DNA of 64,000 bases, from contig JAMXBB010000003.1 of assembly GCA_024138015.1 (NCBI GenBank), forward strand, positions 13,655,739 to 13,719,738. The letters run 5' to 3'. The stretch is from Lumnitzera littorea (lineage: Eukaryota; Streptophyta; Magnoliopsida; Myrtales; Combretaceae). Under the pieces are notes generated by a model. The model was not told where the DNA came from. It worked only from the letters and a program-made list of their open reading frames with translations, and did no database searches. Both the position numbers and the translations under genes were made by a program. Below are positions 24,723 to 38,488 of this stretch, one piece after another (the first letter of the stretch is position 1; each line of letters begins with the position of its first letter).

Positions 24723-26690
24723 ATCGTGAAAACTTTTCCCAAAGTAAATGGAGACAAAAACAATTATTACTATGAAAAGACTAGACGAGCTAGTACAAGT
24801 CTGTTAGTGTTTTATACGATACACGGTAATGACCATTATGTTAAGAGGTGGCAAATGGGTCCCCGGTTCCACTTTCACATTGGATGGTGGATAACAGCAT
24901 TGTGGGCTGCGTGAATGATCATCATTCTATTAATTTAGGGTATTATTTTTGTCTGCATCTAATTTATAACGACTTAAAATTTAATAATTAAAAAACTATC
25001 TAATTTATATGCTATTTATTTATTTACTTTTTTCAAATTTGATGATCATTCATCTGCAACCCCTTAGTGGGTTGAATGTTCCATTTTCTTTAAGTAGGGT
25101 CATGACTCATCTCTTTTTGTGGCAAATCTAATCATCCGAGGCTAAAGAGTGGTTGGACTTTTTTTCTTTCTTTTTATGGCTCTTTTTACTTTTTTTTTTT
25201 TAATTTCAAATATTTACTATTTTAATTAATTAAATTAATTTATATAGATGTAATTATGTAGTTTAGTTCATTTTTACAATTTTTTAAGCTTTATGATCTT
25301 TTTTCTTTTTTTTTTCTCCAAATTTTCATTTTTTTTACGTTTTTAGAATCTTATATATATATATATGTATATATGTAGGTGAGAAGGTATAGAGTGAATG
25401 ATGCATAAAGTTTTATTTATTTGTAACCTATTTTATGTATAAGTTTTCAAACTTTTAAAATCAAAATCTACTATGTAATATCTTAAAACTATTCTGTAGC
25501 TTAAAGATTTTATAAGTTATATGGCACCCTGTGAAACATGTAATTTTTTATTTTTCCTTATGAATTTAACATTACACATATTTAATGATAAAGCATTTAT
25601 GAAAAATATTATTATTCATTAAACAATAAACTCATAGAAATGGAATTTTAATACATGCTACTTTTATCTTCACAAATAGTAGATTAGAAAGTAAACTTAC
25701 TCTTTTTAATGATAGATTTCAAATTTTTTTTTTTTTTGGCAAAACTTTTATTAATGATAGTAAAACTTTGTACACAACCAAACCTTTTTAATAGACTTGT
25801 CAAACAATAATTTAAAGTATACACAACTTTAACATATAAACTAGTATTCTATGGTGAATACATAGTATCTTAACTTTGTTTTTATACGTTATCCTATGGA
25901 AACAAGTTACGAGAAGTAGCTACTCGGAATTTATCCTATAACTCTAAAATAATATGGTCTTAGTAGGTTCACAATACGATAAGGTTATCTCCTCTCTCTC
26001 TCTCTCTCTAAATATATATATATATATATATATAATTTAGTTTTTTTTTCCTTACATTTTTCCCTTTTCTATCCTTTCTATTATTTTTCAAAATCTTTTA
26101 TTTTTTTATTTCATATTATTTTTGTTTTTTGTTTTTTTTTTTTTTAACTCATATTAAAATAGCCTTGTCAGCACTACTTGGGCACTATATAACACGTAAC
26201 AACCACATCAGATAGGGTTAATTGTGTTATAATAACAAGTTAATGGCATCCTCTGTTTGAACTACATATTATAACATTAATATCTTATTTAAATGTTTTA
26301 AACGTTAATTCCTATTTGAATTTAGCTTAAGATATCGATTCCTTAAGTGTAATGATAAATAAGTCTTAACTTTATAAAGATATGATATAGGAATTTAATT
26401 ATATAAAAAGAGTATATATATATTTATCTTTTTTAATATTTTATTTTGTTAAACGTATAGTTTAAAAAGGTGCCGAAAAGATTGAAAATAAGATGAAGAT
26501 AATTGCACTTGAATTAGAATAAGGATAACCAATTAAAATAGCAGTCTAGTTTGCGGATATTCTCAATCCAAATTTCTTTGGCTTCTTTTAGAAAGTTTGA
26601 TGGTGGAATGATAAATCACTATAATTCCAAGGCTTACTCTTCTTTTAGAAAGTTTAATAGTAGAATAGTTTATAAATTAATTATAGCATA
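24723..26690. other. Intergenic AT-rich stretch
   Basis: No gene is supported. It contains (TC)n followed by (TA)n at about 25992-26032, and poly-T tracts near 25725 and 26130. An ORF at 24726-24914 has no recognisable domain. Confidence 0.5.
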
Positions 26691-26699
26691 TAATTTACA

Positions 26700-26965
26700 T
26701 ATAATATATATGTCAATATCTTATTAGTATTTATACATTATATGTGCATAACGCGTAATATGTATTATCTATTGAATCTTTTTTCGCTCGTACACGTCAT
26801 GTGTTATATAAATGGTGTGTAAGTACTAATAAAATGTTGACATATACATAGTAATTGATTTGAAAGTTATTTTTTTCATTAATGTTCATTTCAATATTTT
26901 CTTAGTATCTACATGTTACGTATATATAACACGTGATATGTAATATCTATTGAATCTTTTTTTTT
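26700..26965. repeat. Foldback repeats (family 1), three arms
   Basis: Arm one, about 26707-26785, reads TATGTCAATATCTTATTAGT and runs to TATTGAATC. Arm two, about 26790-26856, is its reverse complement and ends ATGTTGACATAT. Arm three, about 26886-26958, repeats arm one in direct orientation and also ends TATTGAATC. The same arms occur at 2.94-3.14 kb. Confidence 0.55.
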
Positions 26966-26969
26966 TTAC

Positions 26970-28600
26970 GAGGAAGCAATGCATACTCTCCTTGATATAT
27001 TCTTGAAGTAATTTAACCCGTTTGCTTTTGAAAAATGACTGCTTAACATGGTAAGAAAATATAATATGCCTAGCAAGGTCTCAAAAGTTGCCATTTTTTC
27101 TTCTCAGTTAGTAGTTGGCAAACCACAAGCTTCCAACGACCATCTAACCATCGAGCCACCAATACTAAATCACTTAGACCACCATGATAGCTCAAGTGAC
27201 CCATGGGTTCAATTCCTCATTGATGGACCAGGTAGGTAGTTGGCAGCCAGGTATTGAGGGCTTGGTGGTTAGGATTTCTAAAGCAGCTAAAGTTTTCACA
27301 TTAAGCCTATGGTTTAATACATGTATCTTGAGCATTTTTGTCATATTATATCTATGTTTAGTCAATTAGTTCAGTCAACTTTTAGCCTAACCAATTAATT
27401 CTAGTAAAAAATTCCTCAATAATTCGGTTCCTACAGCCTTACTTCATGAAATAAACAAAACCTGACGCTTGAATAAAATGGTCGAATGATTTAGTTATCA
27501 CTAAAATCGGGATCCATTAATCGACTAATCCTAATGACTTTAATCGGCTGGTTGAGGCCAAAAACTCACTGTTGAATCCTTAATTAGCAACTCTGGTTTC
27601 ACCTTTACCACCGTGTGAGGTTTAATAAGGGCACTCCTAAAAGCTATTATTCAATGTGTAGATCCACTGCAGAGCAATCGTCTCATGATCGGAGTGCATG
27701 GGATGTTATCTATCTTACATGCTTGTTAACCTATTTATAATCAAATACAACACCTGTAGATATATATATATCAAAACCTATAAATGACTATATATATGGA
27801 GAAGATTTATACGTATACTCATTTTATGGGACATAATGATCATTTGGGACCGTAGATAGTTGGTATATCTCCTACTAAATGACAAAACAAGAAACCCTTT
27901 CAAAAGCCTTATGTAAAACTATGTATATACATAAATCCTATATTTTGCATCCCTCTCTAAAACAACCGACTACCACATCATCAACAAATACACATCTTTC
28001 AACTTACCATCAGGCTAATTATTTCACTACTAATACGAGAATAGATAAAGGAAAAAGTAATACTCTACACTTGGTTCTTATGCCATTCCACTTTTGAATA
28101 ACCTACAAAAGAAGGTTATGAGGGGTGAAAAAACTATAGCTTTTGGTTAGTAGAACTCTCATAGCTTAGCTTAAATCACTACTTTCAATAGTCCATTAAG
28201 ATTTGCTTTTAAATTACTAACCAACGATTTAAATCATGGGTTAAGGGACACACAATAAGTTCGTGGCATATTACATAGTCTATAGGGCTATTTAGTAAAA
28301 ATTCCCTATGTAGATAGTTTTTTTTTTCCTTAATTAGAAATTTAATGTAAATTCAATTAAATGGCTAATTATAAATTATTAATATTTAAAATTAATATAT
28401 CATTCATTAATATAACAATAATGATTAATATTGTCAAAATTATGTAATCACTGAAAATATAGAAATTAGTGTAAATAAAACCTAAAATTGTAAGCTTAAG
28501 TACATATTACAAAAAACTAATGAAGTACAATTAACACATTACTGAATCAACTGAAGTCCAATAAGCAAGATTATACCATGGGATTGGTTCAACTTAGCTC
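26970..28600. other. Intergenic, no gene supported
   Basis: Short ORFs at 27048-27239, 27184-27369 and 27879-28097 carry no recognisable domain. The region 27180-27240 has a T-loop-like GGTTCAATTCC but no tRNA cloverleaf. Confidence 0.45.
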
Positions 28601-28610
28601 GAAATTAACA

Positions 28611-28641
28611 GTCATGGTTTAAGCAAAAGCTGAACCATGAC
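28611..28641. repeat. Hairpin GTCATGGTT / AACCATGAC
   Basis: Perfect 9-bp arms with a 13-base loop, in a stretch rich in GGTTC/GAACC words. A similar stretch with its own hairpin (29155-29177) lies about 500 bp away. The pair could be the two ends of a decayed hAT-like element, but no terminal repeat or target duplication was found. Confidence 0.4.
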
Positions 28642-28719
28642 TGGCTCTCTTAGGATCAGTTTTGGGCTAGTTCTTAGGTCCTTAAACTAAATATTTTTTC
28701 CTCATTCTTTTTTAACTTT

Positions 28720-28886
28720 TTTATCTCTTTGCATATAATATATCATATATATATGTTATATATGCATATATTTACTATATATATATTTATATTTATAGTA
28801 AATATATGCATANTTTATCTCTTTGCATATAATATATCATATATATATGTTATATATGCATATATTTACTATATATATATTTATAT
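28720..28886. repeat. Exact 73-bp direct duplication flanking an N
   Basis: 28720-28792 and 28814-28886 are identical for 73 bases. Between them lie 20 bases (28793-28812) that are the reverse complement of part of the copy, and a single N at 28813. The placement around an N points to an assembly join as readily as to a real duplication. Confidence 0.9.
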
Positions 28887-29154
28887 ATGTATATTATATT
28901 TATTTACATACATAAAGTGTAATATGTAACATTTTTCTTGTGCAAATTACACATGTAAATAGTATATACAATATTGCATATACATACATATATATCATAT
29001 GTATTTATATATATATAACAAAATATAAAAAGAAAAATACTATATATGATATGCATATATATTATATATTTATTTTTGCTCTTAGTTCAACTCGATGGGT
29101 TTAGAGGCAAGGCTAATCCACCTTTACCCTTATGAACTGGTGGAGGCCCTTAAG

Positions 29155-29177
29155 TTGGTTCTTGAACTATGAACCAA
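29155..29177. repeat. Hairpin TTGGTTC / GAACCAA
   Basis: A perfect 7-bp inverted repeat with a 9-base loop in a GGTTC-rich stretch. Confidence 0.5.
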
Positions 29178-29239
29178 CAAACTAGTTATAGGTTGAAACT
29201 AGCCTTAAAATTGGCTCTTACCTAGGTTTAAGTAAGATA

Positions 29240-32200
29240 ATGTAATAAAATCTTTATAAATTATATGGTATAGCGATCCAAATAAGGATCTTCAAAAACT
29301 ACTTTAATGCTTTCACTATAAAGAGAATTTCGTTGCTCATGACTAGAGATGAGTTCTAGTGAGTTTGTCTAAAACCTACATAGTTAATAATAATACACTA
29401 TATACATGGAATGTACGAACTTTAGAGGATAGGAGGTTCTAATCTCATGCTTAAATGTAGTTCATATAATTTACCATAAATATATTTTATTTAATTTTTA
29501 GTCATAGAAAACCTAACCTTCATTTAGTTGGTTTTAAATTAGAGTCAACAAGCTAGAATCTACCACTTAGTACTATCTTCCATGTGGAATTGAGCTAGTT
29601 ATTCATTAGTTTATTACTGCATGCATCTGGTACACTAATGTATGCTAGTTAATTTTGCAAACAATTTGTATTTATACTAAAGTTTATGTCAACTTTTACC
29701 TTGATTGCTAGGGAAGGTTAGTTATTGATACTAGATTTGCTAGGAACATTAAAATTGTCTATTTTCCTCTTGAGTAGTTTAGTTGTAGTTATTAGATTAA
29801 CATAGTTGCTAAGAATTAAATCTTGTGTTTTGTGTTTGATAAAGATCCAAACTTTTTTGTGCTTAAGAGTGCATTTAGTTGAACTTAGAGATTTTTGTTA
29901 TTGATAACTACAATAGTGGATAAAAATAAGTTCTTCATTGTGCATTGATTGGAAAGCTTTCACTTTTGTTCTTAAAAATTGGGGATTGTGTTAGAAATTA
30001 ATTGTTGATACTAAAAATTAGTGCTATTATTGTTTAGATATATTTGCATATCTTTTTGTAGGAAATTATAGTTTGTGGAGTTTGTTTCAATAAGCTATGT
30101 GACAAATTGTGTTAGGAAAATAATTGTTGGATTTTCTTTAAAATTATGCAATGTATGGCATTAGCACCTAATCTATGCATTAAAATATTTTAGATCACTA
30201 CCTTTATAAGATGACAAACTTCTAGTCCTTGATGACAACTTTTGATACTCAAGTACACTTAGCTATGTTGTAGGCACACTTAGTAAAACGACTTAATATT
30301 TCAATAGTTTTAGGTTCATTATTAGTCTTACAAGCGTAAACACCAAGCAAGGTAACTTTGTACTTAGTAGCCATCTCATCATTTTAGAATAACTACAAAA
30401 TGATGAAATCTTAAGATTAAATTAATAGAAGTTATTAAAATCTTTATTATGTTAAAGTATTATAAATCCTACACATGTATCATGATTTCCTACTTATTTT
30501 GTACAACAATGACCTAAAACACATTAATCAAAACCTATGGAGAGCTAACTCGATTTACTTTCAAGAGTGCAAGGTCAACTAAGGTAACAAAAAGGATATG
30601 ATAGCTAATTGGTAAGGAAGCAGTAGACTAGTAGGAAAGGGTGGCAATAGACATGTAGTTCCTTTCTTTTTCCACTTTTGAATGGATATGTGATTGTTTG
30701 TGTAATCTTTTATGTTGAACTTACACTTTGAAACACATTCACCCCTAATGCACATTCCATAATGAATCTTTTCATAGTCTCCAATCATTCAAATGGCCAC
30801 ACAATAAAACCCATTTTCAACAATATATTGAATCTTAAACTGATAACAACCAATAAGGATTTATAAGATCTCACTTATTTCATTGATTAAAATTTAATTG
30901 TAGTACAAGCTCTAAATTGAGTCAATCTTATAAGAATCATGAATCAAAAGAAGAACAAAAAAAAAAAAAAAAAAGAAAGAAAGAAAGAAAGAAAGAAAAA
31001 GAGAGAATGCACATATGTTACACATATGCAAACAATACAAAGCATAGTGGTTTATGCGACTACATTTGATTTAACCATTAATGAATTTTCAGTTAAAAAT
31101 TTTATGATTGAATTCACAAAATCCTAAAACATACCAATCATTTACTATCACCTATAGGGATTCTTTCCATAACCCATAATATGTAACCTTGCAATCATGA
31201 AAATCCTAGTGAGATTTTCAATCCTTAAACGATAAGTGAGAAAGGAAAAGTAAGCAAGGATTTTCTTAGAATTGGAAAGGAAAAAAGTGTAAGGTTCCTA
31301 AGAAAGGGAGAGTGGTGAAAGAGAGAAGGGGTAAAAGAAAGAGCTAGCGGCACAAAGTAAGTAAGAGAGAAAACTGAGATCTATGATTTAGTGAAGAAAA
31401 GAAAACAAAAGGTAAGAAGAGGAAAGGATTTGTTACTAAGTTTTCTAATTTTGCAAAAACGGGGGATATGTGACATAATTAAAATAAATCAAGAGAGCAG
31501 TAAGATACTAATCTACCCTCGCCTTTATACAAATTTTTGGGGTGTTTTATTCATGAACCTATGCACTTTGCTAAAAGAAATAAGATTGTAATGTAATAAT
31601 TATTACAAAGGAGCCATTTGGATATTCAAATTTTTTATAAGACATTTTGAGAGAAAGGAATCAAATCCATTAGTAAGTAACTATTGATGGGTTCAATATC
31701 TTTTAAAACATGATTCATAATGAGATTGTTATTAAGAAGCTAAAATACAATGAAATGTCATAATAGATCTTCTTTAAGAAATGAAAAGGAATAGAATTAC
31801 TATTATAACCAAGTAAACGGGCTATGGTTTGCATCACTTAAAATACATATCCTTTATATTTTCAATTAAAGGCAAATATAGGTTGTCTCTGTTATAATTA
31901 TCTTTAAGTTGATTGTAGCCTCTTAACATCTCTTGATGCTTCATAAGTGTACACCAATTGCAGTAGCTACATAAATGTTTATACCTCCTTATTTTCCTAT
32001 AAAATAAGTAAAAAAAAAAAAAAACCTTTTGGAAATACCTAAACATTTGTAATCTAACTAAAATATTATGAATGATTTTTCTTAAAACACCTTAAAATTT
32101 TTAAAGTTTATATCTTAAAATTCTTATATTACTTAAATTATACTTAGAACTATATGGATAATTAAATATGATTTTAGGTTTTGAACTCAGTAAACATATG

Positions 32201-32365
32201 GATTTGACTTGTTGCATTAAAGTTATAGGACCCATAAAGCTAAGTCCATGAATTGAGATAATTATAGGAGATTTGATATGGTGGGTTGGAGTAAGGTAAG
32301 TTGAATTAGCCCACTTGATAACAACATTTGCCAATACGACTCGTACATTTAAGAAGGCCTTTATC
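29240..32365. other. Intergenic, no gene supported
   Basis: AT-rich sequence with a poly-A/(GAAA)n tract at about 30957-31000. Short ORFs here (for example 30788-30579, 31391-31591 and 32370-32101 on the minus strand) show no domain signal. Confidence 0.5.
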
Positions 32366-32370
32366 AACAA
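32366..32370. repeat. Target-site duplication AACAA, left of LTR D
   Basis: AACAA here is repeated exactly at 35608-35612, the 5-bp duplication expected for LTR-element integration. Confidence 0.85.
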
Positions 32371-35300
32371 TGTGAGCTTGTACTTGATGAATAATAATCG
32401 AGTTGATAAATTTAGGGTGTTAGTGAAATTAATCTGCTTAACTTAAAAACTTACAAATTATCTTAGGACATTAGTCGAGAAGACCTAATGGACTTAAATA
32501 CTAAAAATATAATAAAATAATAATAATATAGCTAAAATAGTATAATTCAACTACATTATATATTATTTACCATAATCGCGTAGAATAGCTTTGATAGTTT
32601 ATAAACTTTAGAGATAAATTATATAGGTAGTAAAATTATTATGGGATATAATATAACATATAGAATATGTATGTATGTGTCATGTGCAATTTTTAAATAT
32701 ATATACCTATAATTAAATAAAATACTCGATTATTTATATTTTAAGTTAAAATGAGTAAGAAAATCATAGTAAATTCATAAAAAATTATAGGAAACACATG
32801 GGCAGTTGGGATTAAGATGGTTAGGCATGTCGAATTACTATGGACATGTGTTTAAGAAGTAAATCAAGATGTCATGAAAATTAAGCTTAGTATTTAAGGG
32901 AAATAGGCTTGAAGAGAGAGGAATTTAGTCATTCGAAGCATCCAAAACACTCTAAAAATCTAGAAAATGCTCTTTAGCAATTATACAGACAAAGAAGGTT
33001 TGATGAAAAATTGAGTAAGGATCAGAAGATTAAAGAGCTAAATTTAGGAAAAATTACAAAATCAGAGAGTGATTTAGGTGGTTGGGTGGTTCATTGCTAT
33101 AAGGAGAAGTTAGAAGTTAACCAACCACCTCATTATAAGGAGCAGCTAGCTAGTAGAGCTTCTAATAAGGAGGGAGCCGTTGTGGATGGCTAGAGCTAGA
33201 TTTTCTAGCGATGTCCAATTCTAGTATGAATTTATATAATTTTGTAAAAATATAAAATATGTCTAGAAAATTATATAAAAAAAAATTAGTCCCACATATT
33301 TTCATGAATACAATCTATGCAAAATATTATTTTGTACAAATTTACTAACTACAATATACATCCTTAAGAAATTGATAAATTTAGACAATTTTCGATATTA
33401 AAATAAATAGGGCTAATGAAGTAATTTTCACTTTAAAATTTTTTTATAGACTATCCTAAATCAATATTGAATTCCTATGTAAAACATTTTTGTGAAATTA
33501 TTTTGTAAATTTTTAATTGATTTTTTAGCCCTAAACTATGTATTAAATTGTGTTTTTGGTGAAAAGTAACTTATTTCTCCCAATAACCTCACTTAAATTA
33601 TGAGCTTGACTAATTATTGGAGTATTTATACTATTCTGGAGTGGTTGAATTAAGTAGTAAAGTAAGGAGTTATAGGAAATTGTGATTTAGTCTTTAAAAG
33701 TGAAGTTTGTAACTTGATTACTTTGTTAGATTTGGATAAATTGATGAACTAAGATGTCATATATAAGGAGTTGAGAAGTAATGAAGCTAAGGAAGGTTGT
33801 TTAAAGTGTTACTTGAAGTTTTAAATTGATGCTATAATGGAAATTTGTAAGAAAAAGTGAGTAAATTAACTAATTAAGAGTAATGGTGAAAGGCAAAAGA
33901 TAACTCAAAGGTTCTGTGAATAAGTTATGCACTAGAATAATACTCAAAGATTGAGTCAGAAGCAAAATTTATGAATAAAATGTAAAAGCAGAAGACTCAA
34001 AAGCTTGGCTGGATGGTGATTTTCTTAAAAATTCTAAAGATAATAGAGTTGGATAGTAGGTTAGAAGGTAGTTTAATAAGGAGCTTAACTTGGAGAAATT
34101 TAGAGGCTGTTTCAGATAATAAAATTGGTATCATAAATAACCTTTGTATAACTTAGAGAGTAACTCAAAAGATTTTTTACTAAAGAAAACTACTATAAAA
34201 CCACTTAGAACCTAACTTAGAGAACTTGGCAATTTAGTGTAACTTATAAAATTCAATGAACAGTTAAGAAAATATGATTTTTAAGTAGAAATAACTTATA
34301 AAATTTATAATGAAACAACCAAAAACATATAAAACAAACTAATAGTTAATGAGTTAAGGCTTAAAAACTAATCTATTGTATATTTTTAGGGATGACTAAA
34401 GATCAAGGAGGCAACTGTCAAGAGTAATTTACCAGTAAGTGGAGGTAAATTGGGATCGATGCTTCATAGCATGTCAAAGTATCTTACCAGGATACTTAGA
34501 GAATTAAGAGTGCTTGTTTGTGATTATAGCTAAATTGTTTATGCATGTGCTATGTGTGTACTTATGATATTGATTAATGATTGGAAGTTAAACTCTGAGT
34601 ACTATTTTTTACTTGAGCATATCATGTATAGCATGTATGAACTTGGTCGCTCACCTTATAATCTAAACTAATCTTAAGTTGATTAAAATCTAACCTGACA
34701 TTCATGATAATGCAATAAGAGTAACGATTAGATTGTTAGACTGAATACTGACGCTTCAATAAGGATAGCAGAAATGGTTTTTTTTCTACCTTTAGTCGAA
34801 TTAAGTAATAGGAGAGGGGATCGCGACAAAGTTAGGAACTATGGTTTAAATGTTGTTAAGGGATAAGGGTGTTCTCCATTGTATAAGCGCGAATTTGGTT
34901 TAATAGTGTCACATTGAAACTCTTCAATCTAGGTTAAAGCGAACAAAATTTTTCTAACTTCACAATGAACTAATTAAACATTATGCGATGCTCTATCATT
35001 TGCCTATTGCATTTTCATTTAAACAATGATTAGACAACCATATTTGTTAATGTACTCTTATGACTTCATCCCTTCTTATTAACCTAACTGAGCCCACATC
35101 CAAATAGATTGTTTTACAAGTATAGAATAGTACCCGAAGATGCCTTTTTACAATTATCCATAAGTTAGTTTTGATGAGCTGGAAAGTAAGGTGTTGAAGT
35201 TTATGAGTAAATCAATGCTCATGTTACTTTTTTTTTTTCTTTTGTAGAAAGATTATAAGGTCATTTTGGGAAGTTTTATAGTTTTTGTTGGCTCACTGAT

Positions 35301-35607
35301 ATATCTACTATATGCAATAAAGTCTTCTTATAGAGTTGTATAATTCTTTTGAAAACTTTCCAACTTCTGATGTGTATAAAACTATATAAAAAGATCTAAA
35401 CTATATTTAGATATGTAAAAATATGTTTTGTAACGTGTTGCGCTATAAGTCTTATATACTATAAGTGTACATTTGATTACTTCAAAGTTGATTGAGTTAT
35501 TGTTTACTTTTTGTAGATTGTATCTATATTAGTAGCTAAAGAGAATAACTTCTAGCTTAGATTAGTTTATAGAGGTTGTTACGACTTATCAAGTTTGGGG
35601 CATGACA
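32371..35607 (-). mobile_element. Solo LTR D, about 3.24 kb, gypsy-type family
   Basis: On the plus strand the unit begins TGTGAGC and ends CATGACA, so it has TG...CA ends. Read on the minus strand it starts TGTCATGCCCCAAACTTGAT and is collinear with copies A, B and E. For example, the block at 34785-34850 (GAATTAAGTAATAGGAGAGG) matches the reverse complement of the TCACTTAGTTCG region of B. A perfect AACAA target duplication flanks it and there is no internal gag or pol, so it is a solo LTR left by LTR-LTR recombination. ORFs inside it are not genes. Confidence 0.88.
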
Positions 35608-35612
35608 AACAA
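35608..35612. repeat. Target-site duplication AACAA, right of LTR D
   Basis: Exact partner of 32366-32370. Confidence 0.85.
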
Positions 35613-38200
35613 GGCCATACATTTATAGCTTTTACTAGGTTTGAATCTAAAGAGAGCCCATTTAGGGACTCATTAGTGAAGGGGCTAATATGGGCAATTG
35701 ATCATCAATGCATTTTGACAGATGACATTGATGACTTCTATAAATGCATAATTTCCATCCTCATTTTGATCACTAATTCTACACAAATGTTCTCATGTTG
35801 TCAAATTCTCTCTTCAAAAGATTAAATAATCGAATCTTTGAAGAACTTAAATGCTTTTCATCATTTACAAGTGAATTAGAGTCTTTTAAGATTGTCTACA
35901 TGTATTTTGATCATCCCCTCCATACCGTGCATGTCATTCCTTTTAGATCACATGTACAACAATTATGTAGCATGTACGTGGTCATTGCATTTGAATTGCA
36001 GTGAATGCAATGCTTAAAATCAATGGATGGATTTTAGTTATAAAAGAAATGGTTAACTTCGTAAAATTCTATTTATTCATGAATGTCCTGCACACCATCA
36101 TATAATTTAACTCTGAACGTAAATTCGTTCTTGTTTGCAATCTTCTTTAATTTTCTTATTTCATAACTTTTCTTTAAACATTGTAGAAGTACCAAAGTTC
36201 GTCATTTTACTCTATTATTTAATAAAGGACCTTAGGAAAACGTAATATGACTCATTACTCATCATAATTTATCTATATTTTGCAAATGTACTATATGATC
36301 GTATAATTGATCGCTAAAGTTCGTAACGTCAAAGTCATGATGTTCAACGGAAATTGCTTCATAATTATTCTCGTATTTGGATAAAATTACCATTGGCTGG
36401 CAAATTTACTTAGATTTGGCACGTTAATTGTGAACTTCATAAATATCCCCAAATTCATAAATATTGTGTATATTGTACGTTTTCTTTATAGCTTATAACC
36501 TTTCTTGGACTTACTAATTACATACAATAGACCGTAAAAGTATAAAATTTTCTTATGAGGTAGATCATGTCTGAAATTTTTTTCTTCCATGATATTTATG
36601 GAAGAAAAAGAAAAAAAAAAAAAGACATAAAATATTGTAATTCGGATTATTTGAATGAATTTATCAAAACTATTCGTAAAAATGTTTAATATTTTGTAAA
36701 GTCTTGGATTTCATGTAAATCACTTTTCAGCATCTTAACTTTAAAATATACCTATTAATTACATCTTATACATCTAAGGTGGTGTTACGCTCTCGAAAGG
36801 ATGGCAACCTCTGATTTTGACTTGAAGGCCGCTCTCATTTGAATGAACACCGTTGATGATGTCACAACATTGTCTACGTGGAGCCTGCCCATTAAGTACA
36901 CAATAGAATATACATGTTATCAACAACATATAAAAATTATTATTATAGCATTAAACGCAATAATATACTGTGTACAACCACAAGGACAACGAAAAAACTA
37001 ATGTATTAAAAAGGATTTAAACCCTAATATATTGCGATAGAAGATCAACAATAATACCATTATATTATAATATATTGTAATAATCTTAATTGATTAAAGA
37101 AACTTTTAAAATTATGTTTTAAATGCTAAAATATGGTCACATGACAACATCTTATGAAAGAGAGGGTGTGTATGTTTTAAGTAGTACTAGGTACATCATA
37201 TTTTATTAAATTTTTAATTATTAAATTTACTATACTATAATTATACTCTTTGACTAACGATTATTTGCAACACATTATCTATAGACCATCTACAATGCTA
37301 GCGATCCCATTTTGGATTCTTAGGTGCTACGATACTGCTTTAAAGAATTCTTTTCTTAAAAGAATTTTACGCGTCATCTCTAATTTTTTAAAATTTATTT
37401 TCTTATTTACAAGATTCATAATACAAAACTTAAATTAAAACAACAACTAAAAAAAAAAAAAGAATTTATAATTGTCAAAATTACGAGTCAACTCTATGAT
37501 TCTAATAATTTATGATTTTATAATATTTTTCTTAATTAAAATTGACATAAAATCATTTAGGTACGAAAATGGTAAAATTATAAATTTTGATATATAATCT
37601 TATAAATTTATCAAAATTTATAATTTTACTGATTTTGTACGGTTTTATATGATTATAATTATTCTATATATTCAAATAAATAGTAGAATCACCTATAAAA
37701 AACGAAAAAGAAAAGATTAATAGAATCACGGTTTTGATAGCTATTAAAGAATTTAACATTTTAGGTTTTTAGTTGAGAAACTCTAACTTTTTTAAAATTC
37801 ATCCTCTATGCATAAGGACACCAAAAAGAGAGTCTTAACATTTGAAGATATATTATATATAAAGTTGAACAAGTGAGTTATGACTCCTAGGTCGATCTAT
37901 TTTATCTATTTTAAAAGTAGGTTGGGTCAAAAATTTCAATCCGTTTAAGTGATTTCGGTCTGCCCTATCTGTTTAACTTGTGAATTCAAATGGTCTAAGC
38001 TTGTGAAGGGGCAGCTTGGCCCGCTATTTTCTTTTCTTTTTTTTTCGTTACCTAAGTACCTTACACATTATACACGTTAAAGTAAAACTAAAACCAACTT
38101 AAATCTTAAAACCTGATAAGTGACGGAGTTGAAAACATGAAAGCAAGAGGTTTAATCTTCCCAAGGCAGCAACTTTGAGACTCGATACTTTTCCGAGCAA
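35613..38200. other. Intergenic, no gene supported
   Basis: No gene is supported. Short ORFs at 35595-35825 and 35795-36004 have no recognisable features. The rest is AT-rich sequence, with a stretch near 37900-38030 rich in GGTT/GGTC words. Confidence 0.45.
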
Positions 38201-38203
38201 TGG

Positions 38204-38488
38204 ATGAATCTGCAAGTTATGTATTGTTTGCAAATTATGTCCACGGGCTTTTCATCTCTTCAATGTATTATATTTATTTTATTTACTTCTTTGTTTTGTA
38301 CCTCTCATGTTAACATATCGAATGCAGATGCAATAAATCCAGTGGCAAGTGAAGACCCGTTGTATTTTAACTGGGAAGATGATGTGAATTTTGTTTGGTC
38401 AAATTTGGTATTGATTTATACTGCAAACTTAAATCATTGCGTTTTGTTCCATCCTTTTTTCTTTTTTATTTATTTTTTAATGCTTTGA
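38204..38488 (+). CDS. Hypothetical small secreted-type protein, possibly spliced
   Basis: The ORF begins with 16 mixed residues, then a hydrophobic stretch (residues about 17-35, CIIFILFTSLFC) resembling a signal peptide. A short acidic segment follows (ASEDPLYFNWEDDVNFVW). The last part of the ORF, after about 38405, looks intronic. A GT at 38408 (TTTG|GTATTG) and a T-rich tract ending GACAG at 38490 would make an intron and join a downstream piece of a few codons. I do not recognise the family. A diverged copy of the same stretch lies 550 bp downstream, so the segment is a duplicated unit. It could be a small gene, a gene fragment or chance. Confidence 0.25.
   Translation: MNLQVMYCLQIMSTGFSSLQCIIFILFTSLFCTSHVNISNADAINPVASEDPLYFNWEDDVNFVWSNLVLIYTANLNHCVLFHPFFFFIYFLML

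Noticed and set aside
27180..27245. Possible tRNA (GGTTCAATTCC T-loop-like word)
   Set aside because: No acceptor stem, D arm or anticodon stem pairs with it. It could be a tRNA-derived SINE scrap but there is not enough to call.
35595..36004. Two overlapping ORFs right of LTR D
   Set aside because: The first starts inside the LTR border and neither has recognisable domains or splice context.
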